DNA of 64,000 bases from JANMAT01 sp031359995 (lineage in GTDB: Bacteria > Actinomycetota > Acidimicrobiia > Acidimicrobiales > Ilumatobacteraceae). This document shows positions 7,795 through 15,219 of the stretch, one piece after another; position 1 is the first letter of the stretch, and every line of letters begins with the position of its first letter. The position numbers and the translations under genes are program-made. The notes beneath the pieces are model-generated. The model worked only from the letters and a program-made list of their open reading frames with translations, had not been told where the DNA came from and made no database searches. The stretch covers positions 1 through 64,000 of the forward strand of contig JANMAT010000225.1 in assembly GCA_031359995.1 (NCBI GenBank), read 5' to 3'.

Positions 7795-8979
7795 CTACGA
7801 CGGCAGGTAGAACGTGAGCAGGTCGGCGTGCTGGGGCGGGAACAGCACCTGCATCAGCTCGCGCTGGCGCCCGAGGTGGGCGTCGGGGAAGCGCTCCTCC
7901 AACGCCGCGGCGCCGCCACCGAACACGAGGTGACCCACCGCGTCGGGCGGCAGGCCCGAGCCGCCGCTCGACACCGGGCGCTGATGGGGTCCGCCGCGGC
8001 GCACCGCACCGAGTTGGCCGTCGGCGATGGTGATCGACACGTGGCGCTCCCACAGCGACACCAGCAGCTCGGTGCTGAGCCCGGCCAACGGCGACGCGGC
8101 CAAGCGGGTCTCGAGGGTGGGGCTGAGCACGTCGAGCAGTGCGGCCACATCGGGTACCCGCACGTAGAACCAGTCGCGGCGCTGGCGTTCGCCGAGCGAG
8201 GCGGCGAGTCCGGGCACGCCCGGACGGTCCTGCACCCGCACCTCGCCCGCGCTCACGGGTGCGGCGGCTGCGGCGAGCAGGGCGTGGGTGGCAGCCGTGC
8301 TGGTGCTGGCGACCTCGGCCACGAGCACCACGCCGTCCTCGACGTCGGTCCAACGTGCCGTGCCGACCACGAGCCCGCGCTCGTCGACGGTCACGTACTG
8401 ATGCGAGCCGTCGCGCTGCACGAGCCACTGCCAGCACGACGGCTGGTGGGGCATCGTCACGTCGAACCGGGACTGGGTCGCGTCCTGCAGCGCGGCCATG
8501 GCGGCGACGTCGTGGGCGTTGGCCCGTCGCACCGTGAGGTCGGCCGGAGCGACGACCGCGTGCGGCGACAGCGGCGCGTACGCGTGCATCGGGATGGCGT
8601 AGTGGTACCCGAAGCGCCGATAGAAGTACGGGATCCCGATCATCACCTGCACGACGTGACCGCGGGTGGCCGAGCGGGCGTGGCACCAATCCATCAGGGC
8701 GCGCACGTGACCGCGGTGCTCGTGGTCGCGGTGGGTGGCCACCAGCTCGACCTGACCGCAGGCCACCAAGGTGCACCCGACGCGCAGCTCCTCGTCGAGC
8801 AGCGTGGCCGTGGCCGCGATGGCGCCGTCGACCTCGACGACACCGGTGCCGTCGAGGCCCTCGGTCTCGGCCAGCAGGCGCAGGTCGAGCCCATCGGCGG
8901 GTTCGCCGCGGTCGACGAGCAGCGCCACGACCTCGTCGAGGTCGTCGGCGCGCGCCGCGCGTACGTGGGGGGTGGCCAT
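7795..8979 (-). CDS. GNAT-family N-acetyltransferase, two-domain (Eis-like layout)
   Basis: 394 residues. An N-terminal acetyltransferase half (VRAARADDLDEVVALLVDRG, then VATHRDHEHRGHVRALMDW as the acetyl-CoA loop, then YFYRRFGYHYAIP) is followed by a second GNAT-like half and a C-terminal part (TELLVSLWERHVSITIADG, LPPDAVGHLVFGG) reminiscent of the SCP2-like end of Eis proteins. The substrate is unknown; enhanced survival or aminoglycoside modification in Eis is only an analogy. Start chosen at ATG 8979, eight bases after TACGCT; upstream codons read as non-conserved sequence. Confidence 0.75.
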   Translation of the reverse strand: MATPHVRAARADDLDEVVALLVDRGEPADGLDLRLLAETEGLDGTGVVEVDGAIAATATLLDEELRVGCTLVACGQVELVATHRDHEHRGHVRALMDWCHARSATRGHVVQVMIGIPYFYRRFGYHYAIPMHAYAPLSPHAVVAPADLTVRRANAHDVAAMAALQDATQSRFDVTMPHQPSCWQWLVQRDGSHQYVTVDERGLVVGTARWTDVEDGVVLVAEVASTSTAATHALLAAAAAPVSAGEVRVQDRPGVPGLAASLGERQRRDWFYVRVPDVAALLDVLSPTLETRLAASPLAGLSTELLVSLWERHVSITIADGQLGAVRRGGPHQRPVSSGGSGLPPDAVGHLVFGGGAAALEERFPDAHLGRQRELMQVLFPPQHADLLTFYLPS

Positions 8980-8987
8980 CACCACGC

Positions 8988-8993
8988 AGCGTA
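8988..8993 (-). promoter_or_regulatory. -10 box TACGCT, leaderless start of the GNAT gene
   Basis: The box ends eight bases before the ATG at 8979. Confidence 0.5.
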
Positions 8994-9055
8994 GTGACGA
9001 CCTGGCAGCGATCGTGCACCAAATCCCCGGATGGCCGGATTCCCGACCGGGCCGG

Positions 9056-9061
9056 TAATGT
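9056..9061 (+). promoter_or_regulatory. -10 box TAATGT, leaderless start of the MoaD/ThiS-type gene
   Basis: Six bases separate TAATGT from the ATG at 9068. Confidence 0.5.
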
Positions 9062-9067
9062 TTGCCC

Positions 9068-9343
9068 ATGGCCGTGACCGTGCGCATCCCCACCACCCTT
9101 CGTCCGCTGGCCGGGGGCAACTCCCAGGTCCAGGTCGAGGGCTCCACCGTGGCCGAGGTGCTCAAGGCGCTCGACGCCGCCCATCCCGGCTTCACCGACC
9201 GCCTGCTCGACGAGGGCGGCGCCCTGCGCAAGTTCGTGAACGTCTTCGTGTCCGACGACGACGTCCGCTACCTCGATGGTCTGGACACCGCCGTGCCGGA
9301 CGGCACGACCGTGTCGGTCATCCCCGCCGTCGCCGGCGGCTGA
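9068..9343 (+). CDS. Ubiquitin-like sulfur carrier (MoaD/ThiS/CysO type)
   Basis: 91 residues ending in Gly-Gly (IPAVAGG), the C-terminus that is adenylated and thiocarboxylated in MoaD, ThiS and CysO. The body fits the beta-grasp pattern: RIPTTLRPLAGG at the start, STVAEVLKALDAAHPG, FVNVFVSDDDVRYLDG, and DGTTVSVIPAVAGG at the end. The form resembles mycobacterial CysO (cysteine synthesis) or stand-alone MoaD. No partner (CysM, Mec, MoeB) is adjacent, so the pathway stays open. Confidence 0.85.
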   Translation: MAVTVRIPTTLRPLAGGNSQVQVEGSTVAEVLKALDAAHPGFTDRLLDEGGALRKFVNVFVSDDDVRYLDGLDTAVPDGTTVSVIPAVAGG

Positions 9344-9396
9344 GCGCCGCGGAGCCGAGAGTCGATGAACCGCAGGCACGGTCCCCGGATTGCCGA

Positions 9397-9423
9397 TTAG
9401 CACTCTCGTGGCTAGAGTGCTAG
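9397..9423 (+). promoter_or_regulatory. CIRCE operator (HrcA binding site)
   Basis: Inverted repeat TTAGCACTC, nine bases, GAGTGCTAG. It differs from the consensus TTAGCACTC-N9-GAGTGCTAA only in the last base. It lies 49 bases upstream of groL, so HrcA repression relieved by heat is expected. Confidence 0.95.
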
Positions 9424-9471
9424 CAGTCGATCCACCCGAGTGCTTGCCAAGTGTCCAACGGAGGACTCCCC

Positions 9472-11094
9472 ATGGCCAAGATGATCGCCTTTGACGAGCA
9501 GGCCCGCCGGGCTCTCGAATCGGGCATGAACCAGCTCGCTGACGCCGTGCGCGTCACGCTCGGCCCGAAGGGCCGCAACGTCGTGCTGGAGAAGAAGTGG
9601 GGCGCGCCCACCATCACCAACGATGGTGTGTCGATCGCCAAGGAGATCGAGCTCGAGGACCCGTACGAGAAGATCGGTGCCGAGCTCGTCAAGGAAGTCG
9701 CCAAGAAGACCGACGACGTCGCCGGTGACGGCACCACGACCGCCACGGTCCTCGCCTGGGCCATGGTCCACGAGGGCCTGCGAAACGTGGCCGCCGGCGC
9801 CAACCCGATGGTCCTGAAGAAGGGCATCGAGGCCGCGGTCGTCGCCGCCGTCGACAGCATCAAGAGCCTGGCCAAGGAGGTCGACTCCAAGGACCAGATC
9901 GCCCAGGTCGCCTCCATCTCGGCCGCCGACGAGGAGATCGGTCGCATGATCTCCGAGGCGATCGACAAGGTCGGCAAGGACGGTGTCATCACCGTCGAGG
10001 AGTCGCAGACCTTCGGCATGGACATGGACCTCGTCGAGGGCATGCGCTTCGACAAGGGCTACATCTCCCCGTACTTCGTGACCGACCCCGAGCGCATGGA
10101 GGCCGTCCTCGACGACGCCTACGTCCTGCTCGTCGGTTCGAAGATCTCCTCGGTGCGCGACATGCTGCCCGTGCTCGAGAAGGTCATGCAGACGGGCAAG
10201 CCGCTCGTCATCGTGGCCGAAGACGTCGAGGGCGAGGCCCTCGCCACCCTCGTGGTGAACAAGATCCGCGGCACGTTCAAGTCGGTGGCCGTGAAGGCCC
10301 CCGGTTTCGGTGAGCGCCGCAAGGCCATGCTGCAGGACATCGCCATCCTCACCGGTGGCCAGGTCATCACCGAGGAGGTCGGCCTCAAGCTCGAGGGCGT
10401 CACCCTCGACCTGCTCGGCCGGGCCAAGAAGATCCTCATCACCAAGGACGAGACCACGGTCATCGAGGGCGCTGGCAACGAGGACGACATCAAGGGCCGC
10501 GTCAGCCAGATCAAGACCGAGATCGAGAACACCGACTCCGACTACGACCGTGAGAAGCTCCAGGAGCGCCTGGCCAAGCTCTCCGGCGGCGTCGCGGTGC
10601 TCAAGGTCGGCGCCGCCACCGAGGTGGAGCTCAAGGAGAAGAAGCACCGCATCGAAGACGCGGTGTCCACCACCAAGGCCGCCATCGAAGAGGGCGTCGT
10701 GCCCGGCGGTGGCGTGGCCCTCCTGCGTTCGCAGGCGGCGGTCATGGCCCTGGCGGCCACGCTGCAAGGTGACGAGGCCACCGGCGCCCGGCTGGTCGCC
10801 AAGTCCCTCGAGGCACCGCTCAAGCAGATCGCCGAGAACGCCGGCATGGAAGGCGGGGTGGTGGTCGAGAAGGTCCGCAACCTCACCGGCTCCGAAGGCC
10901 TGAACGCGGCCACTGGCGTGTACGAGGACCTCGTGAAGATCGGCGTCATCGACGCCGCCAAGGTGACCCGCTCGGCGCTGCAGAACGCGGCGTCGATCGC
11001 CGCCCTCTTCCTCACCACCGAGGCCGTCATCGCCGACAAGCCCGAGAAGGACCATGGCGGCGGGATGCCCGGCGGCGGCATGGAGGACTTCTGA
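9472..11094 (+). CDS. groL: Chaperonin GroEL (60 kDa)
   Basis: 540 residues, full length. MAKMIAFDEQARRALESG start, LGPKGRNVVLEKKWGAPTIT, the ATPase loop DDVAGDGTTTATVLA, apical region and a C-terminal GGMPGGG-MEDF tail. It folds proteins in a double-ring cage with GroES. The ATG is set by GGAGG seven bases upstream. No groES lies next to it, as in the second, solo groEL copy of many Actinobacteria; the CIRCE element makes it the HrcA-controlled copy. Followed by a strong terminator. Confidence 0.98.
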   Translation: MAKMIAFDEQARRALESGMNQLADAVRVTLGPKGRNVVLEKKWGAPTITNDGVSIAKEIELEDPYEKIGAELVKEVAKKTDDVAGDGTTTATVLAWAMVHEGLRNVAAGANPMVLKKGIEAAVVAAVDSIKSLAKEVDSKDQIAQVASISAADEEIGRMISEAIDKVGKDGVITVEESQTFGMDMDLVEGMRFDKGYISPYFVTDPERMEAVLDDAYVLLVGSKISSVRDMLPVLEKVMQTGKPLVIVAEDVEGEALATLVVNKIRGTFKSVAVKAPGFGERRKAMLQDIAILTGGQVITEEVGLKLEGVTLDLLGRAKKILITKDETTVIEGAGNEDDIKGRVSQIKTEIENTDSDYDREKLQERLAKLSGGVAVLKVGAATEVELKEKKHRIEDAVSTTKAAIEEGVVPGGGVALLRSQAAVMALAATLQGDEATGARLVAKSLEAPLKQIAENAGMEGGVVVEKVRNLTGSEGLNAATGVYEDLVKIGVIDAAKVTRSALQNAASIAALFLTTEAVIADKPEKDHGGGMPGGGMEDF

Positions 11095-11131
11095 TCCTCT
11101 GATCCCACGGGATCGGTCGCACAGAACTGGA

Positions 11132-11162
11132 GGAGAGCCCGGGCCCCGTGCCCGGGCTCTCC
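11132..11162 (+). terminator. Hairpin terminator after groL
   Basis: Perfect 12-bp inverted repeat (GGAGAGCCCGGG / CCCGGGCTCTCC) around a 7-base loop, 38 bases after the groL stop. There is no U-tract, which is common in high-GC Actinobacteria. Confidence 0.8.
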
Positions 11163-11189
11163 CGCGTCCCGCACCGGTCGCGCGTGACC

Positions 11190-11195
11190 TAGCGT
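11190..11195 (+). promoter_or_regulatory. -10 box TAGCGT, leaderless start of the Fae-like gene
   Basis: Eight bases separate TAGCGT from GTG 11204. The same arrangement (CTAGCGTGGG, then GTG) recurs at 28070. Confidence 0.5.
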
Positions 11196-11203
11196 GGGAT
11201 GTC

Positions 11204-11764
11204 GTGGGTGCCGCTTCCATCGCTCGATTCCTGATGCGAGTCGACGGCCGCGTCGGCGCGGGGCAGGCCGGCTCCGGTGCCACGGCCTGTCGCGTCGATC
11301 TGGTGATCGGTCGCCGGGACGGTGCCGTCGCCGGGAACATCCTCGCCGTGCTGGCGGCGCCGCCGCCCCGCACGGTTGCGCTGCTGGTGCGAACACCCAT
11401 CGGTGACATGGTGCGCCCGGCCACGACCATGGTGAACCAGACGCCGATCGATGGTGCGGTGATGGACCACTACCTGCGGGGGGCCGCTCAGCTCGGTGTG
11501 GCCGAGGCCATCGACGGAGCGGTGGCCAGCCGGTCGATCCCGCCGAACCGGCTGCAGGACCTCACGCTGCTCGTGGTCGTGGCCCTCTCGCCTGATCTCT
11601 CCCTCGAGCCGGTCAGCTGGCCCGCAGAGGAACGCATCCGTCAGTCGGCTCGCATGGCCACCAGCCACGCCATTCAGGAGGCGTTGGAAGGTCTCAGCCT
11701 GGCGGGTGTGGTCGCGGGCACCGCCCGCTCGGCGTTCGGCGACGCCGCCACCGTGACGCCCTGA
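11204..11764 (+). CDS. Formaldehyde-activating enzyme (Fae)-like protein
   Basis: 186 residues. It aligns by eye with Fae (tetrahydromethanopterin-dependent formaldehyde condensation) along most of its length: CRVDLVIGRRDGAVAGNIL (Fae: AHIDLVIGxxxGPV), LAVLAAPPPRTVALLVR, RPATTMVNQTPID, then GVAEAIDGAV and DLTLLVVVALSPD. The Fae catalytic His of AHIDL is replaced by Arg here (CRVDL), so classic activity is doubtful. GTG 11204 was chosen because of the TAGCGT box eight bases upstream; ATG 11234 is the alternative. The gene stands alone between the groL terminator and the island's left repeat. Confidence 0.6.
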   Translation: MGAASIARFLMRVDGRVGAGQAGSGATACRVDLVIGRRDGAVAGNILAVLAAPPPRTVALLVRTPIGDMVRPATTMVNQTPIDGAVMDHYLRGAAQLGVAEAIDGAVASRSIPPNRLQDLTLLVVVALSPDLSLEPVSWPAEERIRQSARMATSHAIQEALEGLSLAGVVAGTARSAFGDAATVTP

Positions 11765-11783
11765 CCCACGATGCCCTCCGGCG

Positions 11784-11836
11784 TCAGACGATGGCGCCCA
11801 TGAGGTCGACGACCACGTCGGCGTCGTGCAGCGTGT
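11784..11836. repeat. Left 53-bp direct repeat (displaced 3' end of SGNH gene)
   Basis: These 53 bases are identical to 16966-17018. Read on the minus strand they encode the last residues of the SGNH/repeat protein (LHDADVVVDLMGAIV and stop), although no such gene continues here. Matching stops at both outer edges. This is the expected product of site-specific integration into a gene's 3' end. Confidence 0.92.
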
Positions 11837-11873
11837 CGTGAGCGGCCACGGCGGCCGTCGCGGCGCCCGGTGG

Positions 11874-11911
11874 TAGCCTTCGCCACGGGCCGTCAGTTGC
11901 CGGAGGTGGGG
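11874..11911 (+). promoter_or_regulatory. Island promoter and ribosome binding site
   Basis: TAGCCT (11874-11879) is followed by a ~30-base leader with a strong GGAGGTGGGG just before ATG 11916. It lies inside the island, so the operon carries its own promoter. Confidence 0.5.
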
Positions 11912-11915
11912 ACGC

Positions 11916-12284
11916 ATGGAGACGGTGGCGGTGCGCGTGGTCTTCCCCGAGGTCGACGCGGCGACCGCTCATCAGCTCGCGCAAGAGGTGCGGAGCGCGC
12001 TGTTGAACGCTCGCGCCGTCGACGCAGCCGAGGTCGTGAAGATGCGAGACGACACGGCGGACCTGGGTACCGCGGTGGAGCTCCTCGTCGGGCTACCCGT
12101 GCTCCGCAAGGTCGCCGACGACGTCAGCTCGGCGATCGCCCATTGGCTCGACCGGCGCCGTGGCCGAAGCGACCTGCCGGTCCTGGAGATCCTCGGTCCA
12201 ACGGGCGTCCGTCGCATCGAAGCAACGACAGGCGATGTGACGCCGCTCGTTCTCGACGCGGTGCTCGGCGCGGTGGAGGGCTGA
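11916..12284 (+). CDS. Small EACC1-like (effector-associated constant component) protein
   Basis: 122 residues. An N-terminal alpha/beta part (AHQLAQEVRSALLNARAVD) is followed by a helical/hydrophobic middle (VELLVGLPVLRKVADDVSSA), a WLDRRRGRS basic turn, and a C-terminal strand pair (DLPVLEILGPTGVRRIEA). This order, with a WLxRRRGR box after a hydrophobic segment, is that of the EACC1 family described as the constant partner of effectors such as caspases in bacterial conflict systems. The match is by eye. One base separates its stop from the GTG of the caspase-like gene, so they are co-translated. It may hold or trigger the protease. Confidence 0.6.
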   Translation: METVAVRVVFPEVDAATAHQLAQEVRSALLNARAVDAAEVVKMRDDTADLGTAVELLVGLPVLRKVADDVSSAIAHWLDRRRGRSDLPVLEILGPTGVRRIEATTGDVTPLVLDAVLGAVEG

Positions 12285-12285
12285 C

Positions 12286-15219
12286 GTGACGACGTACGTC
12301 GTCCTGCTCGGCTCGTCTCACTATCAACACGACCATCTCCAGCGGCAGAGCGGTGTGTTCGCCCGGTCCCACCGGGCCCTTCGCGACTGTCTCGTCCTCG
12401 ATCACGGTCTCGAGCTCGGTGCGACGCTCTTCGACCACTTCGACGACAGCGCAGCGCAGACCTGGGGCCAGGTGCGCGAGTCGCTGGCCTCCCGTCTCCC
12501 GCAATGCGACGACTCGGACGCTCTCGTCATCGTGCACATCGGCCACGGCCAGCGCACCCCCGGGCAGGAGCTCCGGCTGGCCATGCCCGGATCCGACCGG
12601 GATCTCGAGGACGGCGCCCTCACCGCCCGCAGTCTGGTCGCGTTCCAGGCCGACCGGGCCCGTTTCGCGACGAACGTGATCATCGTCGATGCCTGCTTCG
12701 GCGCGGCGCTCGCCGACGACGCCGTTCGCTGCCCCGACCGTCCCGCGTACGGGCTCCACGTGCTGTCCGCCGCCGAGGCCGACTCGACGGCCGAGGCGGA
12801 CCCGGATCTGCTGCACACTGCGTTCACCTCGGCGCTCGTCGACGTGCTGCGCTTCGGGGTGGCATCGCAACGGCCCGACCTGTTCGACGTGATCGAGGGC
12901 GACGCACCGCTGGCGCCGCTCAGCATCATCGACGTTCATCGCGCGCTCGTCGACCGCGCCGCGTCCATCCACGGCGGCCGGGTGGCCGATCCCGTGCTCC
13001 GGCCCGTTGCACCGGAAGACCCGGGCCTCGTCGGTCGTGGCCACGAACCGGTGTTCGACAACCTCGCGAGCCGGCTCCGCTCCGCGGCGGTCCTCTCCAG
13101 CCGCGATGCCGGGAGCGCTCAGGCGCGTCGGCTCTCGCACGCGGTGACGATCCTTCCGAACACCGACCCCGGTCGAAGGCTGGCGGCCGCTGCCCGACGG
13201 GACGCCATGGTGAGGCCGCGCCAGCACCGAATCGTGGAAGCGGTGAGCGATGTGCAGTCGCTCAAGGCCGCGCTCGCCGACGTAGCGGGCTGTGACCTCG
13301 TGTTCGCTGATGTCACCGATTTCGAACCCGTCGCGATGTTCCTGCTCGGCTTCCGCGCGGCAACGACCCGTGGGGTCACCGTGTGCTCGTGCCTGTCGGG
13401 TGAGTTCGAACGGCTTCTGCATCAAGAGCCGTTCCATCTTCGTGAGGTCCCGATCACCATCCATGGCGAACGCGACGCGCGCCACACGACCGACGAGCTC
13501 GTGGCCCGCGCGTCCGCAGGCTTCTCGGAGCTTCGTGACTTCGACCACTACAGCGACCTACCGGCGTTCGACGCCTTGCGTCAGACGCCGAGACCGGGTG
13601 CTGCCCGGCTGGACATCGACTGGTCGCACGAAGCGTTGGCGCTGTGCCCGTTCGGCACCGACTACGTCCAGAACAACTGGAGTGCCATCGAACGTAACGT
13701 CACCGCAGCGGTCGAGACGTTGCGGCCCGGCAGCAGCGACCGCTTCCGTGTTCGGCGAACTCTCGACCTGCCATCGCCACGGGTCGTCTCGTCGGCGCTG
13801 TTCGACTACATCCGGCGCGCCCAGCTGTGCATCGTCGACCTGAGTTCGTGGCGGGCCGGGGTGCTGTTCGAGCTCGGCGTACGGTACGCGGTCGGGCGGG
13901 TCGCACCCATCTGCGTGATTGACGCACGCCAGCTCGACGACCTCCGGCGAGTAACGACCATCGATCCGAATGCATGGAACGAGCGCTGGTCCGGCCATCA
14001 CTTCGACCACGCGACGGCAGAGCGCTACGCGGCCCAGGCGCTCGGGCTTGTCGACATCCTGCGCCCCTTGGCCTATGACCCGGACACGGACGACGTGCGC
14101 GAGGCCCTTGTCGATCGGGTGCGCGCCGTGTCAGATCCGTTCGAGCCCGAACCCGCATCGGCGCCTTCACTGCGCATCGACGCCGAGCTTCGCTCGCTGG
14201 CATGGCGGCGAGCCGATCCCACGCAGGACCGGCACGCCGATCTCGCTTCCCTTCTGGACGACGCCGTGCTGCGCGACGGTGGACGCGACGAGAACGAGGG
14301 CCGGCGCTACCTGGTGTACCCGGCCTCGTCGCCGATCTGGCGCGACATCGATCGGGTCACGGCCGATCGACAGATCATGGCGCTGCTGTACCTGACCGCC
14401 CGCCTCGCCGGCGAAACACGAGCCGAGCGAGTCACCGCGCTGCGCCGTCGGATCACCGTCCTGCGGACGTCACTCGAGGAGCACGCCCGGCGGCAAGGCG
14501 CCGCGCCATGGGTGCGTGCGATCCTCGACGCGCATCCGCCACAGGCCGAGCCGGCCTTCGAGCCGGCCGCTGGCACCGACAGGCAGGGTCCGTCCGACGG
14601 GGGTTGGCGCGAGCGTGCCGCAGACGTGCGGGCACGGTCACGTGCGAGTCGGGTCGCAGACCTCGAGGGTGCGGCTGCGTTGGCGGAAGCAGGCGCGGAG
14701 GAGGTGGAGGCCGGTCTCCTCGCCGACCCCACCGCCGACCGGGCTCGGGTCGCCGCCGATCTGTGGGGGGAAGCGGCAGGGTGCCACCGGCGTCGCGAGG
14801 ACTGGGATGCCGCGGGCCGGTGCTATGAGCGCGGCCGGAACCTCGAGCGGGACCACCGGCTGGTGAACTCCTACCATCTGACGAATGCGATCGTCGCGCG
14901 ACTGATGCGGCGTCCCGACGACCTCCATCGTGTTCGTGACGAGATCGCTACCGCGGCTGCGACGGTTCGCTCGCAAGTGCAGGGGCCCCGTCGCGGCGAC
15001 TTCTGGGCATGGGCTGATGCGGTGCTGCTCTACGCCCTGTGCGACGACACCGGCTTCCAGGTAGCGCTCGAGGAGTACCTCGATCGCGGCGACGACGCCA
15101 GCTTCCGCGCCACCGCCGACGTGATGACCCAGATCGGAGGTGTGATCGGCGACGGTGTCGTGCGAGATCGGATCGACCGGGCTGTACGGGCGATGCGCGT
15201 GGCGGCGGCGCGTCTCTGA
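12286..15219 (+). CDS. Caspase-like (C14/CHAT) multidomain conflict protein
   Basis: 977 residues. The N-terminal caspase-type peptidase has VVLLGSSHY at the start, catalytic His87 in VIVHIGHGQ and catalytic Cys137 in VIIVDACFGA. Two later stretches, CDLVFADVTDFEPVAMFLLG (~336-355) and AQLCIVDLSSWRAGVLFELG (~512-531), each fit the A-x-hhhhDhT/S-x5-hhxELG pattern of nucleoside-2-deoxyribosyltransferase-like/TIR-related Rossmann domains; the first has lost the Glu. The C-terminal third is helical, with a TPR-like patch (AAGCHRRREDWDAAGRCYERG). It is probably an intracellular protease-containing sensor/effector. GTG 12286 follows GGAGGG inside the preceding gene. Its stop abuts the stop of the convergent patatin gene with no spacing. 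Not recognised as a named system. Confidence 0.7.
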   Translation: MTTYVVLLGSSHYQHDHLQRQSGVFARSHRALRDCLVLDHGLELGATLFDHFDDSAAQTWGQVRESLASRLPQCDDSDALVIVHIGHGQRTPGQELRLAMPGSDRDLEDGALTARSLVAFQADRARFATNVIIVDACFGAALADDAVRCPDRPAYGLHVLSAAEADSTAEADPDLLHTAFTSALVDVLRFGVASQRPDLFDVIEGDAPLAPLSIIDVHRALVDRAASIHGGRVADPVLRPVAPEDPGLVGRGHEPVFDNLASRLRSAAVLSSRDAGSAQARRLSHAVTILPNTDPGRRLAAAARRDAMVRPRQHRIVEAVSDVQSLKAALADVAGCDLVFADVTDFEPVAMFLLGFRAATTRGVTVCSCLSGEFERLLHQEPFHLREVPITIHGERDARHTTDELVARASAGFSELRDFDHYSDLPAFDALRQTPRPGAARLDIDWSHEALALCPFGTDYVQNNWSAIERNVTAAVETLRPGSSDRFRVRRTLDLPSPRVVSSALFDYIRRAQLCIVDLSSWRAGVLFELGVRYAVGRVAPICVIDARQLDDLRRVTTIDPNAWNERWSGHHFDHATAERYAAQALGLVDILRPLAYDPDTDDVREALVDRVRAVSDPFEPEPASAPSLRIDAELRSLAWRRADPTQDRHADLASLLDDAVLRDGGRDENEGRRYLVYPASSPIWRDIDRVTADRQIMALLYLTARLAGETRAERVTALRRRITVLRTSLEEHARRQGAAPWVRAILDAHPPQAEPAFEPAAGTDRQGPSDGGWRERAADVRARSRASRVADLEGAAALAEAGAEEVEAGLLADPTADRARVAADLWGEAAGCHRRREDWDAAGRCYERGRNLERDHRLVNSYHLTNAIVARLMRRPDDLHRVRDEIATAAATVRSQVQGPRRGDFWAWADAVLLYALCDDTGFQVALEEYLDRGDDASFRATADVMTQIGGVIGDGVVRDRIDRAVRAMRVAAARL

